Source of the DNA: Chryseobacterium lathyri
Lineage (GTDB): Bacteria > Bacteroidota > Bacteroidia > Flavobacteriales > Weeksellaceae
Length of the DNA: 64,000 bases
Direction of reading: 5' to 3'
NCBI RefSeq assembly: GCF_030812195.1
Contig: NZ_JAUSSF010000003.1
Coordinates: 558,001-622,000, forward strand
The translations under genes were made by a program, and so were the position numbers. The notes below the pieces were generated by a model. It was not told the DNA's origin. It saw only the letters and a list, made by a program, of their open reading frames with translations, and made no database searches. Position 1 is the stretch's first letter. Each line of letters starts with the position of its first letter. Shown piece after piece: positions 53,300-61,660 of this stretch.

Positions 53300-55432
53300 T
53301 TATATCGAATCGTTCTTCTCCTTCTTAAAATTATAATGATTAATCAAAATCCTGATCTCATTAAACTCAAAATCATTAGGCAATGCATTTTTCCATTCTG
53401 TTAGAGTTTCATGCGGGTTTTCATAGAATTCTTTTTCAAAGGCTTTGATCTTATCCGAAGTAATCACTCTTGAAATATCAAGCAGCCCCTGTTCTGCAAA
53501 TTTTGCCAGATGCCCGATTACAGTTTCTTTTACCAAACCTCTTTCCATGGCTATTTCACCAATAGTTTTTCCCTGCTCAAATAACTGGAAGGTCAGAACC
53601 TGCGAAGGAACTTTTGCGATCTTTAAATTGATCTCTTTATCATTTTTCTCATCTAAAAGCTTAGTTTCCAACAGATGAATTTCTTTCAGGCTGTTCAGGT
53701 ATTCTTCAGTATCTTCCAGCCAGTTTCTGAATTCCTCATTATACTGTTTCAGGCCTTTTGCCCCTTTAATTTCGGCATAGAATTCCTTCAGCGGATTGAA
53801 TACTTTGTCTCTGATTTCTGTGAAAAAGAAATTAACCGCACCTTTGGTTTTGCTTTCAATGTCGGACCATTCTTCTTTATTTTCAATAAAATTATTAACT
53901 TTCTGGGAAATTACCCTTTCCAGTTTTTCGAAGATCTTTCCAAGATTAACTATTTCGTGTTTCAGCTGAAGGTACAGCTGGTTTGTTTTTACATGATCAA
54001 TACTTTTCGTGGTTATGGAAAGCTTATTCCACTCCTCTACTTCATTCAGGAACCATAAACAGTTGACGGTACGAAGTACTTTTTTGATGCTGTAGTCATA
54101 TTTTTCACGGTTAAGAATAGCCTCCACACTATCATTGGCAAAAGTATCTCCCTGGAACTGCAGAATCCTGTTGTCCTTGAAGATCACTTCAGGGGTAATT
54201 TTAGATTTCAAAACGATCCCTTCCAATGTACGGCATCTCGACAGCGCAACATAAACCTGCCCGGCCGTAAAACTTTTTCCGGCATCAATGATTACATTAT
54301 CAAAGGTCAAGCCCTGGCTTTTATGAATGGTAACTGCCCACGCCAGCTTTATCGGAAACTGCTCGAAACTTCCTAAAACTTCTTCTTTGATATTTTTTTC
54401 GGTATCGAGAAAGTACTTTTTCTGCTCCCAGACCTCTCTTTTAACTGTAATTTCTCTTTCACTGCCATTAAGAACAACCTTGATCTCATTATCGTCTAAA
54501 GCAGAAATTTCTCCCAGCTTTCCGTTGAAATATTTTTTCTCTCCGGTAATATCATTTCTGATGAACATGACCTGTGCTCCGACTTTCAATTCTAAAAACT
54601 GCTCGTTCGGAAACTGATTTTCCTTAAAATCTCCAAATAGCTTGGCTTCATAGGTTTTAACAGTCAGATCAATTTCTTCCAGCTTTTCCTGATTGATCTC
54701 ATCCGCCATTTTATTGTGTGAACACAGATAAACGTAAGATTCAGTTCCTGCCTTAAAATCAGGATCATATCTTTTATTAAGCTCCTCAAAATTGATATTG
54801 GCAACATCACCGTCACGGATTGCGTTCAAAATATCCAGGAATTTTTCATCCGACTGTCTGTAAACCTTAGTCAGTTCAATGGTCAGTAACGGAATATCTT
54901 TAATGGCATGACTGTCAAAAAAGAACGGTGACTGGTAGCATATCTTTAAAATATGCTCGTCTCTCACTACAGGCGGAAGCTGATAAAGATCTCCAATGAA
55001 CAGCATCTGCACCCCACCGAAACGCTGGTTATTTCTTCTGATAAATCTCAGTGAGAAATCCATCATATCGAGAACATCAGCCCTCAGCATGGAAACCTCA
55101 TCAATGATAAGAACCTCTACTTCTCTTAAGAGCTTGAGCTTATCTTTTCTGTATTTGAAATGAGGCATCAGGTCGGCAATATTATTTGCCAAGCTTCCGT
55201 CAATACGATCTGTGGTTGGTAAAAAAGTCCTTAAAGGCAGTCCAAACATGGAATGAATGGTAACTCCTCCTGCATTAATCGCAGCAATTCCGGTAGGAGC
55301 AACCACAATATATTTTTTCCTCGTCTTCTTTACAAAATCATTAAGGAAGGTAGTTTTACCTGTTCCTGCCTTCCCTGTAAGAAAAACGCTTCTGTTCGTA
55401 TGCTCTATTAAGTCAAAAAAATGATTGTTCAT
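53300..55432 (-). CDS. PIF1/RecD-like superfamily 1 helicase with HTH tail
   Basis: 710 residues. N-terminal helicase: Walker A in LTGKAGTGKTTFLNDF, the PTGIAAINAGGVTIHSMFGLP segment, Walker B in LIIDEVSMLRADVLDMMD, then GDLYQLPPV and, near residue 370, the motif V-VI region AWAVTIHKSQGLTFDNVIID and YVALSRCRTLEGI, typical of PIF1-like helicases. The C-terminal region (about 500-710) holds coiled-coil and a helix-turn-helix (FEQGKTIGEIAMERGLVKETVIGHLAKFAEQG) like HTH_40. 5'-3' DNA unwinding is the expected activity. Single gene. Confidence 0.9.
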   Translation of the reverse strand: MNNHFFDLIEHTNRSVFLTGKAGTGKTTFLNDFVKKTRKKYIVVAPTGIAAINAGGVTIHSMFGLPLRTFLPTTDRIDGSLANNIADLMPHFKYRKDKLKLLREVEVLIIDEVSMLRADVLDMMDFSLRFIRRNNQRFGGVQMLFIGDLYQLPPVVRDEHILKICYQSPFFFDSHAIKDIPLLTIELTKVYRQSDEKFLDILNAIRDGDVANINFEELNKRYDPDFKAGTESYVYLCSHNKMADEINQEKLEEIDLTVKTYEAKLFGDFKENQFPNEQFLELKVGAQVMFIRNDITGEKKYFNGKLGEISALDDNEIKVVLNGSEREITVKREVWEQKKYFLDTEKNIKEEVLGSFEQFPIKLAWAVTIHKSQGLTFDNVIIDAGKSFTAGQVYVALSRCRTLEGIVLKSKITPEVIFKDNRILQFQGDTFANDSVEAILNREKYDYSIKKVLRTVNCLWFLNEVEEWNKLSITTKSIDHVKTNQLYLQLKHEIVNLGKIFEKLERVISQKVNNFIENKEEWSDIESKTKGAVNFFFTEIRDKVFNPLKEFYAEIKGAKGLKQYNEEFRNWLEDTEEYLNSLKEIHLLETKLLDEKNDKEINLKIAKVPSQVLTFQLFEQGKTIGEIAMERGLVKETVIGHLAKFAEQGLLDISRVITSDKIKAFEKEFYENPHETLTEWKNALPNDFEFNEIRILINHYNFKKEKNDSI

Positions 55433-55516
55433 TGTGCTTCAAAATTACGGAAATGAATTTGAATTTCTTACCTTGGCATAACTTTTGAAAATTCTTCAAC
55501 AGAAAAGAAAATTATA

Positions 55517-55966
55517 ATGAAAATAAATTTCATATACACTCCACTATTAGTATTATGCACTATGTTTGCCCTGGTTTCTTGCAATACATCCAAGAACGCC
55601 AATACGAATCTGCCTAAAGATATTTCTGAAAGACCTGCGGATGAAGACAGCCAGAAATATGAGCAGGCCCAGCTGGATAAGTTAAAAGCATCCATTGAAT
55701 CTGAAACATCCAAAGAAAAATGTACTGCCGCTTCGGAATGGACGTTTGCTCCAATGGGCGCCAAAGCCTGTGGCGGACCTCAGCAATACATCGCTTATCC
55801 TAAAAAAACAGAGACGACCATTCTTCCAAGAATTGAGGAATATACACAGAAAGTAAAAGCTTTCAATGAAAAATACAATATCACTTCTGACTGTATGCTG
55901 GTGATGCCGCCAACATCTGTGAAATGTATCAATGGAAAAGCGCAGCTTATAACAGCGGAGCAATAA
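55517..55966 (+). CDS. Small lipoprotein with conserved cysteines, unknown function
   Basis: 149 residues with lipobox LCTMFALVSC. The mature part has a hydrophilic acidic stretch then a Cys-rich core (EKCTAASEWTFAPMGAKACGGPQQYIAYPKK, ITSDCMLVMPPTSVKCINGKAQLI). Four mature Cys could form two disulfides in the periplasm. The family is common in Flavobacteria but unnamed as far as I know. It is transcribed away from the helicase gene. Confidence 0.75.
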   Translation: MKINFIYTPLLVLCTMFALVSCNTSKNANTNLPKDISERPADEDSQKYEQAQLDKLKASIESETSKEKCTAASEWTFAPMGAKACGGPQQYIAYPKKTETTILPRIEEYTQKVKAFNEKYNITSDCMLVMPPTSVKCINGKAQLITAEQ

Positions 55967-56052
55967 GTAAAAAAAATCAAAGCAAAGGTTATATATCCTG
56001 TTGAAAATCAACACAAAAAAAACTCATTCAGGAGTTTATACTAAGGATTGAA

Positions 56053-56081
56053 AAAAGCTCTATCGGTATGATGGAGCTTTT
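56053..56081 (+). terminator. Terminator after the cysteine-rich lipoprotein gene
   Basis: AAAAGCTCTATC and GATGGAGCTTTT form a 12-bp stem (one T-G pair) around GGTAT. T residues follow. It lies 87 bases past the stop. Confidence 0.65.
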
Positions 56082-56242
56082 GTTTTGTTTTTTTAAATGT
56101 AAAATACAATGTATTAATGTTGGAGGTAGATTCCAGAGGACATACATCAAATTTCCCTAGTATGAGACCTTTTGATAGTGATTTGAGCAAGTATCAACCA
56201 GCAGCTTTTCCCACAAATACGCTCAAATCCTCCAATTCAGAA

Positions 56243-56776
56243 CTAACTTCCCACTTCCAGATTTTCTTTATACCATGAAGAATACTTCACGTAATTATCA
56301 GCAATTCTGTTTACTTCTCCTTCCAATAACTGGGCAGAAATATCTTTAATTTTTCTTGCCGGAACTCCACCCCAGACTTCTCCTGATTTAATATGAGTCC
56401 CCTGTGTCACTACAGAACCTGCTCCTACGATAGAGTTTTCTTCTACCAGACAGTCATCCATTACGATAGCTCCCATACCGATGAGTACGTTATCTTTGAT
56501 GGTACAGCCATGCACAATTGCATTATGTCCTATGGAAACATTATTCCCAATATTTAAGGGATGCTTCTGATAAGTACAGTGCAGCATAGCATTGTCCTGA
56601 ACATTTACTTTATCGCCCATCCTGATGTAATGTACATCTCCTCTGATCACTGCATTATACCAGATACTGCAGTCCTTTCCCATAGTAACGTCACCAATAA
56701 TTGTTGCCGTTTCTGCCAAAAATGTACCCTCTCCTATCTGAGGTATTTTCCCTAAAAGTTCTTTTACAATTGCCAT
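56243..56776 (-). CDS. Gamma-carbonic-anhydrase-like hexapeptide-repeat protein
   Basis: 177 residues starting MAIVKELLGKIPQIGEGTFLAETATIIGDVTMGKDCSIWYNAVIRGDV. An in-frame upstream start would add eight residues (MTHHQTKI) of no family value. Left-handed beta-helix built of hexapeptide repeats, with the family His ligands (VNVQDNAMLHC, NVSIGHNAIVHGC). Some members are carbonic anhydrases; others have unknown roles. Soluble cytoplasmic. Confidence 0.9.
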   Translation of the reverse strand: MAIVKELLGKIPQIGEGTFLAETATIIGDVTMGKDCSIWYNAVIRGDVHYIRMGDKVNVQDNAMLHCTYQKHPLNIGNNVSIGHNAIVHGCTIKDNVLIGMGAIVMDDCLVEENSIVGAGSVVTQGTHIKSGEVWGGVPARKIKDISAQLLEGEVNRIADNYVKYSSWYKENLEVGS

Positions 56777-56877
56777 AATTTTAGTTTGGTGATGAGTCAA
56801 TTCGAAAATAATAATTTCTAAAAACGGCCACTTCTATTCTCTGTCTTCTAATTTTAAAATAACCGTGATAGCAAAAA

Positions 56878-56912
56878 TCTAATTTCTAATCTCTAACTTC
56901 TAATTTCTAATT
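56878..56912 (-). repeat. Phase-locked 7-bp repeat TCTAAYY, five copies
   Basis: TCTAATT, TCTAATC, TCTAACT, TCTAATT and TCTAATT follow each other without gaps. On the minus strand they read as AGA every seven bases, the same pattern as at 48826-48863 but inverted. They lie directly upstream of the NifU-type gene's -7 element (56916-56923). Confidence 0.8.
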
Positions 56913-56915
56913 GCG

Positions 56916-56923
56916 TATTTTTG
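56916..56923 (+). promoter_or_regulatory. -7 element of the NifU-type gene
   Basis: TATTTTTG matches TAnnTTTG, 21 bases before the ATG at 56945. The -33 region would fall within the heptamer repeat, and no TTTG is seen there. Confidence 0.5.
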
Positions 56924-56944
56924 TATTTCAAATTTAACGAAAAA

Positions 56945-57823
56945 ATGCGTACGATACTTATAGAACCAACTGAAAACCCGAAAGTGATGAAATTTGTCGC
57001 GGATTATAACCTGATCCCGGGCTCTTTAGAGTTGGACAGAAGTTCAGATATTTCAGAAATTCCTTTAGCTCAGGAACTTTTCAACTATCCTTTTGTGGAA
57101 AGAATTTTCATTACAGCTAATTTTGTAGCTATAGCGAAACAGGACACTGTAGAATGGGAACATGTAGCTGACAGCCTTAAAAATGTCATTGAGGATGAAT
57201 TATTGGCCAATCCAAGAATTTACCTTCAGAAAAGAAAGGAAATGTATCAGATTTATGCTGAAATGACTCCTAATCCGAGTGCTATGAAGTTTGTTTCCAA
57301 TAAACTGCTTATGGAGGGGTTTGTGGAAGTAAAATCGAGAGAAAAATCCGAAGGGGTTCCTTTGGCTCAGGCTATCTTTAATGAATTTGATTTTGCAAAA
57401 GAAATTTTTATTTCAGACAATTTTGTAGCTGTAACAAGAGATGATTCTGTGGAATGGCATCAGGTGATGATGGCTGTACGCGGTTTTATTGCTGAATATC
57501 TTCAGAGTGGAGGCGAAATTTCAAATCTTGAGCCTCAGAAACATGAAAACCCTGTTGAAAAGATCATCAATAGAGATTATACAGATGACGAGCAGAAAAT
57601 TTCAGATATTTTAAATGAATATGTAGCGCCTGCTGTGGAAAATGACGGTGGAAAAATTTCCCTGATGGAATATGATCAGGAAAGTAAAACAGCCAAGATG
57701 CTTTTACAGGGTGCCTGTTCAGGATGCCCGAGCTCTACAGCTACTTTGAAAAACGGAATTGAAAATATTTTAAAACAGTTTGTTCCGGACTTAGTGGAAA
57801 AAGTAGAAGCCGTAAACGGATAA
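56945..57823 (+). CDS. NifU-type iron-sulfur scaffold protein with two Nfu_N domains
   Basis: 292 residues starting MRTILIEPTENPKVMKFVADYNLIPGS. Eight upstream codons (MYFKFNEK) overlap the promoter and are excluded. The N-terminal Nfu domain occurs twice (about 1-95 and 100-190: MTPNPSAMKFVSNKLLMEGFVEV). The C-terminal NifU domain has the cluster-binding CxxC in GACSGCPSSTATLKNGIENIL. It should deliver Fe-S clusters to target proteins. The flavin reductase gene follows by 11 bases. Confidence 0.93.
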   Translation: MRTILIEPTENPKVMKFVADYNLIPGSLELDRSSDISEIPLAQELFNYPFVERIFITANFVAIAKQDTVEWEHVADSLKNVIEDELLANPRIYLQKRKEMYQIYAEMTPNPSAMKFVSNKLLMEGFVEVKSREKSEGVPLAQAIFNEFDFAKEIFISDNFVAVTRDDSVEWHQVMMAVRGFIAEYLQSGGEISNLEPQKHENPVEKIINRDYTDDEQKISDILNEYVAPAVENDGGKISLMEYDQESKTAKMLLQGACSGCPSSTATLKNGIENILKQFVPDLVEKVEAVNG

Positions 57824-57834
57824 CTGATCGTAAA

Positions 57835-58362
57835 ATGGTACCCGCAAAGAAGATTTTGGTCATTATTGGAAGTGCCACAAAACAATCCAGCAATCTGAAA
57901 TTAATAGAACAGGTTCTGGAAAAACATTCGGACACCGGTTTCCGCATATATGATAATCTTTCTGCTCTTCCGCATTTTGACCCTTCATTAACGGACACAG
58001 ATACACCACAGGAAGTATTGAAGATCAGGGAAGAAATTGAAAATTCCGATGGTATTTTATTTTCGACTCCGGAATATATTTTCAGCATCCCCAGCAGACT
58101 GAAGAATTTATTGGAATGGTGTGTTTCTACCACTGTTTTTTATGAAAAACCGGTTGCTGTCATTACAGCATCGGCCAACGGAGAAAAAGGACATGAAGAA
58201 TTAGTTATGATTTTGAAAACACTTGGAGCCAAAACAGAAGGTCAGCATCAGCTTTTAATAAAAGGGATAAAGGGTAAATTTAATGATAAAGGCTTGGTCG
58301 AAAATAATATCTTTGCCCAAGTATCAACATTGATAACAGATTTCGAAAACGCTGTTTCATAA
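57835..58362 (+). CDS. NADPH-dependent FMN reductase-like flavoprotein
   Basis: 175 residues. Flavodoxin-like fold of the NADPH:FMN reductase family: LVIIGSATKQSSNLKLIEQ (phosphate loop), ENSDGILFSTPEYIFSIPSRLKNLLEWC (FMN-binding Pro-Glu-Tyr motif), and KPVAVITASANGEKGHEELVMIL. Cytoplasmic. It follows the NifU-type gene by 11 bases and precedes hemH by 15, so an iron-sulfur/haem operon is likely. Confidence 0.92.
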   Translation: MVPAKKILVIIGSATKQSSNLKLIEQVLEKHSDTGFRIYDNLSALPHFDPSLTDTDTPQEVLKIREEIENSDGILFSTPEYIFSIPSRLKNLLEWCVSTTVFYEKPVAVITASANGEKGHEELVMILKTLGAKTEGQHQLLIKGIKGKFNDKGLVENNIFAQVSTLITDFENAVS

Positions 58363-58377
58363 TTAAAATTAAAAATA

Positions 58378-59406
58378 TTGGATAAAAAAGGAATTTTACT
58401 GGTAAATCTTGGTTCTCCAAAATCTACGGCTGTAAATGATGTAAAGGAATATCTTGATGAGTTTTTAATGGATGAAAGGGTCATCGATTACCGCTGGATT
58501 TTCCGTGCACTGCTGGTTCAGGGAATTATTCTTAAAACAAGACCCGCAAAATCCGCAGAAGCCTATAAAACAGTATGGACGGATGAAGGTTCACCTTTAA
58601 TAGTCATTACCGAAAAAATCCAAAAGAAACTGCAGAAAGTAGTGGATGTTCCTGTGGAAATCGGGATGAGATATGCTGAACCAAGCATTGAAACTGGAAT
58701 TCAGAAGTTAGTGGATCAGGGAGTTTCCGAGATCGTTCTGTTCCCATTGTACCCGCAATATGCGATGAGTACTACGGAAACAGTGATTGAAAAAGCAGAG
58801 GAAGTACGGAAAAAGAAATTTCCGAATGTAAAGATCAATTATATACAGCCCTTTTACAACCGGGAGATCTATATCAACTGTCTTGCGGAAAGCATTAAGG
58901 AAAAGCTTCCTGAAAATTTTGATGTTTTACAGTTTTCTTATCATGGTGTACCGGAAAGGCACATTTATAAAACAGATCCTACAAAGACCTGTAATCTTAA
59001 CGACTGCTGTTCAAGGGATACTAATCCAAGCCACCAGTTCTGTTACCGCCATCAGTGCTATAAAACGACAGAAGCTGTTATTGCCAGGATAGGGCTTCCG
59101 AAAGAAAAAACAATTGTTTCTTTCCAGTCAAGATTAGGAAAAGACAAATGGATAGAACCTTATACGGATGAGACTTTGGAAACGATTCCTAAAAAAGGAG
59201 TAAAAAACCTGGCTATTGTCTGCCCGGCTTTTGTTTCAGACTGCCTGGAAACCCTGGAAGAAATTTCGGTAGAAGGTAAGGAACAGTTTCAACATGGAGG
59301 CGGAGAAAACTTCCACTACATTCCGTGTCTGAATGATGAAGACCGATGGATTGATGTAGTAAAGATACTCTGTGAAGAAAAGCTGAATGATTTTTATCTG
59401 GTATAA
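58378..59406 (+). CDS. hemH: Ferrochelatase HemH, TTG start
   Basis: 342 residues. Inserts ferrous iron into protoporphyrin in the last step of haem synthesis. The protein begins at the TTG (read M) DKKGILLVNLGSPKS; a stop lies upstream in frame and no ATG is close, so TTG is almost certainly used. The metal-binding region SYHGVPERHIYKTDPTKTC and the FQSRLGKDKWIEPYTDETL and CPAFVSDCLETLEEI segments match the family. Haem-using products elsewhere in the window include KatG and the di-haem peroxidase. A terminator follows. Confidence 0.95.
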   Translation: MDKKGILLVNLGSPKSTAVNDVKEYLDEFLMDERVIDYRWIFRALLVQGIILKTRPAKSAEAYKTVWTDEGSPLIVITEKIQKKLQKVVDVPVEIGMRYAEPSIETGIQKLVDQGVSEIVLFPLYPQYAMSTTETVIEKAEEVRKKKFPNVKINYIQPFYNREIYINCLAESIKEKLPENFDVLQFSYHGVPERHIYKTDPTKTCNLNDCCSRDTNPSHQFCYRHQCYKTTEAVIARIGLPKEKTIVSFQSRLGKDKWIEPYTDETLETIPKKGVKNLAIVCPAFVSDCLETLEEISVEGKEQFQHGGGENFHYIPCLNDEDRWIDVVKILCEEKLNDFYLV

Positions 59407-59425
59407 ATTTCTCAATACATAAAAC

Positions 59426-59456
59426 AAAAGGCTGCAAAATTATTTTGCAGCCTTTT
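59426..59456 (+). terminator. Terminator of the nifU-type/hemH operon
   Basis: AAAAGGCTGCAAAA and TTTTGCAGCCTTTT form a perfect 14-bp stem around TTA, followed by T residues. Confidence 0.9.
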
Positions 59457-59606
59457 TTGAAATATATAAAATTTATTTTTTGATAAGACATCTGTTCCCA
59501 GTATCTCATCATTCTCGGCACCTACGAAAATTACTGTCTGCTTACTGAACTTTCTGCATGGATATCAAATTTATAGGTTTTACACCGGATGGTTTTTGAT
59601 TCAAAA

Positions 59607-60821
59607 TTATTTCCCGATAGGAGTTCTGAATTCCCCATATCCCATCAGTCCATCATAATTACGTCCGAAAGGGGCATAATATAGAAATGCCTGGTACAGG
59701 TTTTCCGTCTGCCAGAAATTACCGTTTATCTCTCCAAAGTTCAGAGATCCATTACTTTCTTTTGTGGCAAGGATATAATTGTAAAACCCTTGTTTCAGGA
59801 ATATTTTAGCAATATATTTTTTACTAGCAGCATCGTACTGCATCTGATTTTCTTTACCTGGTTTAAAATTATTAAAACCTCCCAGCACATAAATTTCTTT
59901 ATCCACAGGGTCAGAATCCAGAGAAAAGTATACCCATGAATAATCAGCTTCCCTTTCTGCATTTCTCTCCAATCCCAGATCATTTCTTCTATAGAACCAT
60001 GCTCCGTTTACGTCAGGCTGGTACTGATAGTTCAGAGGAAAAGCCCATACCGGATGCAGATATGTGTGATTCACTCCGTCCTTCAATTCTGTAGCACTCA
60101 CCATATCCGCAGCCATATTCATATTCTTATTGTCAAAATAATAGAATTCGTTATTGCCGGGGAATGTTAAGTTCATCTGCTGAAAAAGCAGCTGGTTCCC
60201 TAATGTTGCGCTTGGTTTTAGATTATTAACCACTTCATTAGGATTGTTGTTCTGCATAACGTTTAAAGTCATTGAATTGACATTGGAAGAAAGGTCTCCC
60301 GCTTTTGAAGTTGCTTTTACTTCTACCCTTTGATTGATATCTGGTTTTTTGGCATCAGCAATTCTTGAGACATTTAAAGCAAGTGTTGCGGCATCTTCTA
60401 CCAGATAAAATCGTTTTTTAAAAAGTGGTCTGTCAGCAGAATCTTTATAAACAATCAGTTCAAAATTTCCTGAGATTTTCGGCTGCATTTTATCATTCGG
60501 GAAGGTAAGCTTATAATGGGTATAAGCCTGTATGGTATTAAAAGAATATTGAAACTGGTCCAGAAGCCCGTTTAAGCTTCCATTGGCAATCTCTGTAAAA
60601 AACAGGTTGTCATCATTCCAATTTCTGTCGTAATGCTTAATGGTGTACCTATAAATCTCGCTGGCATTACTGAGGTCATCAAAGCTTAAAACAAGCTGTT
60701 CGCCGAACTTTATAACGGGCGTTTCATCGTTCGTCTGAGGGTTGAATAATTGTATACTCTGGATGTTTTGTCCAAAAACCAGTCCTCCTAAAGAAAGTAA
60801 AAGTATTCGCAAAGTTTTCAT
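59607..60821 (-). CDS. Type IX secretion system plug protein (DUF5103)
   Basis: 404 residues with signal peptide MKTLRILLLSLGGLVFGQ. The DUF5103 domain begins NIQSIQLFNPQTNDETPVIKFGEQLVLSFDDLSNASEIYRYTIKHYDRNW and includes NNFYYFDNKN-like FPGNNEFYYFDNKNMNMAADMV, as in the Plug subunit that closes the periplasmic side of the SprA translocon. A second domain follows toward the C-terminus. It belongs to the secretion machine that exports the T9SS-sorted proteins of this window. No other T9SS machinery gene is nearby. Confidence 0.88.
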   Translation of the reverse strand: MKTLRILLLSLGGLVFGQNIQSIQLFNPQTNDETPVIKFGEQLVLSFDDLSNASEIYRYTIKHYDRNWNDDNLFFTEIANGSLNGLLDQFQYSFNTIQAYTHYKLTFPNDKMQPKISGNFELIVYKDSADRPLFKKRFYLVEDAATLALNVSRIADAKKPDINQRVEVKATSKAGDLSSNVNSMTLNVMQNNNPNEVVNNLKPSATLGNQLLFQQMNLTFPGNNEFYYFDNKNMNMAADMVSATELKDGVNHTYLHPVWAFPLNYQYQPDVNGAWFYRRNDLGLERNAEREADYSWVYFSLDSDPVDKEIYVLGGFNNFKPGKENQMQYDAASKKYIAKIFLKQGFYNYILATKESNGSLNFGEINGNFWQTENLYQAFLYYAPFGRNYDGLMGYGEFRTPIGK

Positions 60822-60891
60822 TATGACGAAGATAACGAAAAATCGGGATTTTCTTAATAATATCGTATTTTTGAAATAAAAAATATCCGTT

Positions 60892-61530
60892 ATGCTTCAG
60901 ATTCAAGGCTTCGTTTTCAATTTTGCCAGCGAAAATACTTATATCCTTTACAACGAAAATAAAAATGCCTGGCTGATTGACCCGGGAAATATGAATGAAC
61001 AGGAAACCAAGGCTATAGAAAGCTTTATTTCTGAAAACAGTCTGAAAATCGAAAAAATCCTCCTCACCCATGCTCATATTGATCACGTTCTGGGTTTGCA
61101 GTGGGCTTTTGATACTTTTAAAGTTCCTGTTCATATGCATAAGGAAGATCAGGAAGTCCTGGACATGCTTCAGGCCAGCGGAATGAGATTCGGATTTCCT
61201 GTTGAACCCGTAAAAGCAGACATCAAATATATTAACGAAGGGGAAGTTCTTGACCTAGACGGAGAAAAATTCAAAATTTACCACGTTCCGGGACATTCAC
61301 CGGGAAGCGTAGTTTACCATAATGAAAATCAAAAATTCATGATCTCAGGGGATGTTCTTTTTGAAGGCAGTATCGGAAGAACCGATCTTTACAAAGGGAA
61401 TCATGAACAACTGATCAACGGTATCACCAATAAACTATTTGTACTGGATGATGAAACACAGGTTTTTTCAGGCCACGGCAACCCTACTACAATAGGTTTT
61501 GAGAAACAATACAATCCGTTTTTTAAGTAG
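60892..61530 (+). CDS. Metallo-beta-lactamase-fold hydrolase, glyoxalase-II-like
   Basis: 212 residues, cytoplasmic. Zinc ligands are visible: LTHAHIDHVLGL (HxHxDH), HVPGHSPGSVVYH, GDVLFEGSIGRTDL, and SGHGNPTTIGFE. The closest families are glyoxalase II and related thioester hydrolases in Bacteroidota. It lies divergent from the T9SS plug gene by 70 bases. Substrate not deducible. Confidence 0.93.
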   Translation: MLQIQGFVFNFASENTYILYNENKNAWLIDPGNMNEQETKAIESFISENSLKIEKILLTHAHIDHVLGLQWAFDTFKVPVHMHKEDQEVLDMLQASGMRFGFPVEPVKADIKYINEGEVLDLDGEKFKIYHVPGHSPGSVVYHNENQKFMISGDVLFEGSIGRTDLYKGNHEQLINGITNKLFVLDDETQVFSGHGNPTTIGFEKQYNPFFK

Positions 61531-61603
61531 ATTTAGTTACTAAAAACAAAATCTGGCATCTGACCTTGATTCTTGGCTCTCAGATTATTCACCAATACTA
61601 AAA

Positions 61604-61634
61604 AACCGCCAGAAATAATTTTATTCTGGCGGTT
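61604..61634. terminator. Terminator between the MBL-fold gene and the receptor
   Basis: AACCGCCAGAA and TTCTGGCGGTT form an 11-bp stem 73 bases past the plus-strand stop and 26 past the minus-strand stop. It suits both convergent genes. Confidence 0.75.
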
Positions 61635-61660
61635 CATTTATGAAGAAAATAAATATAAGT

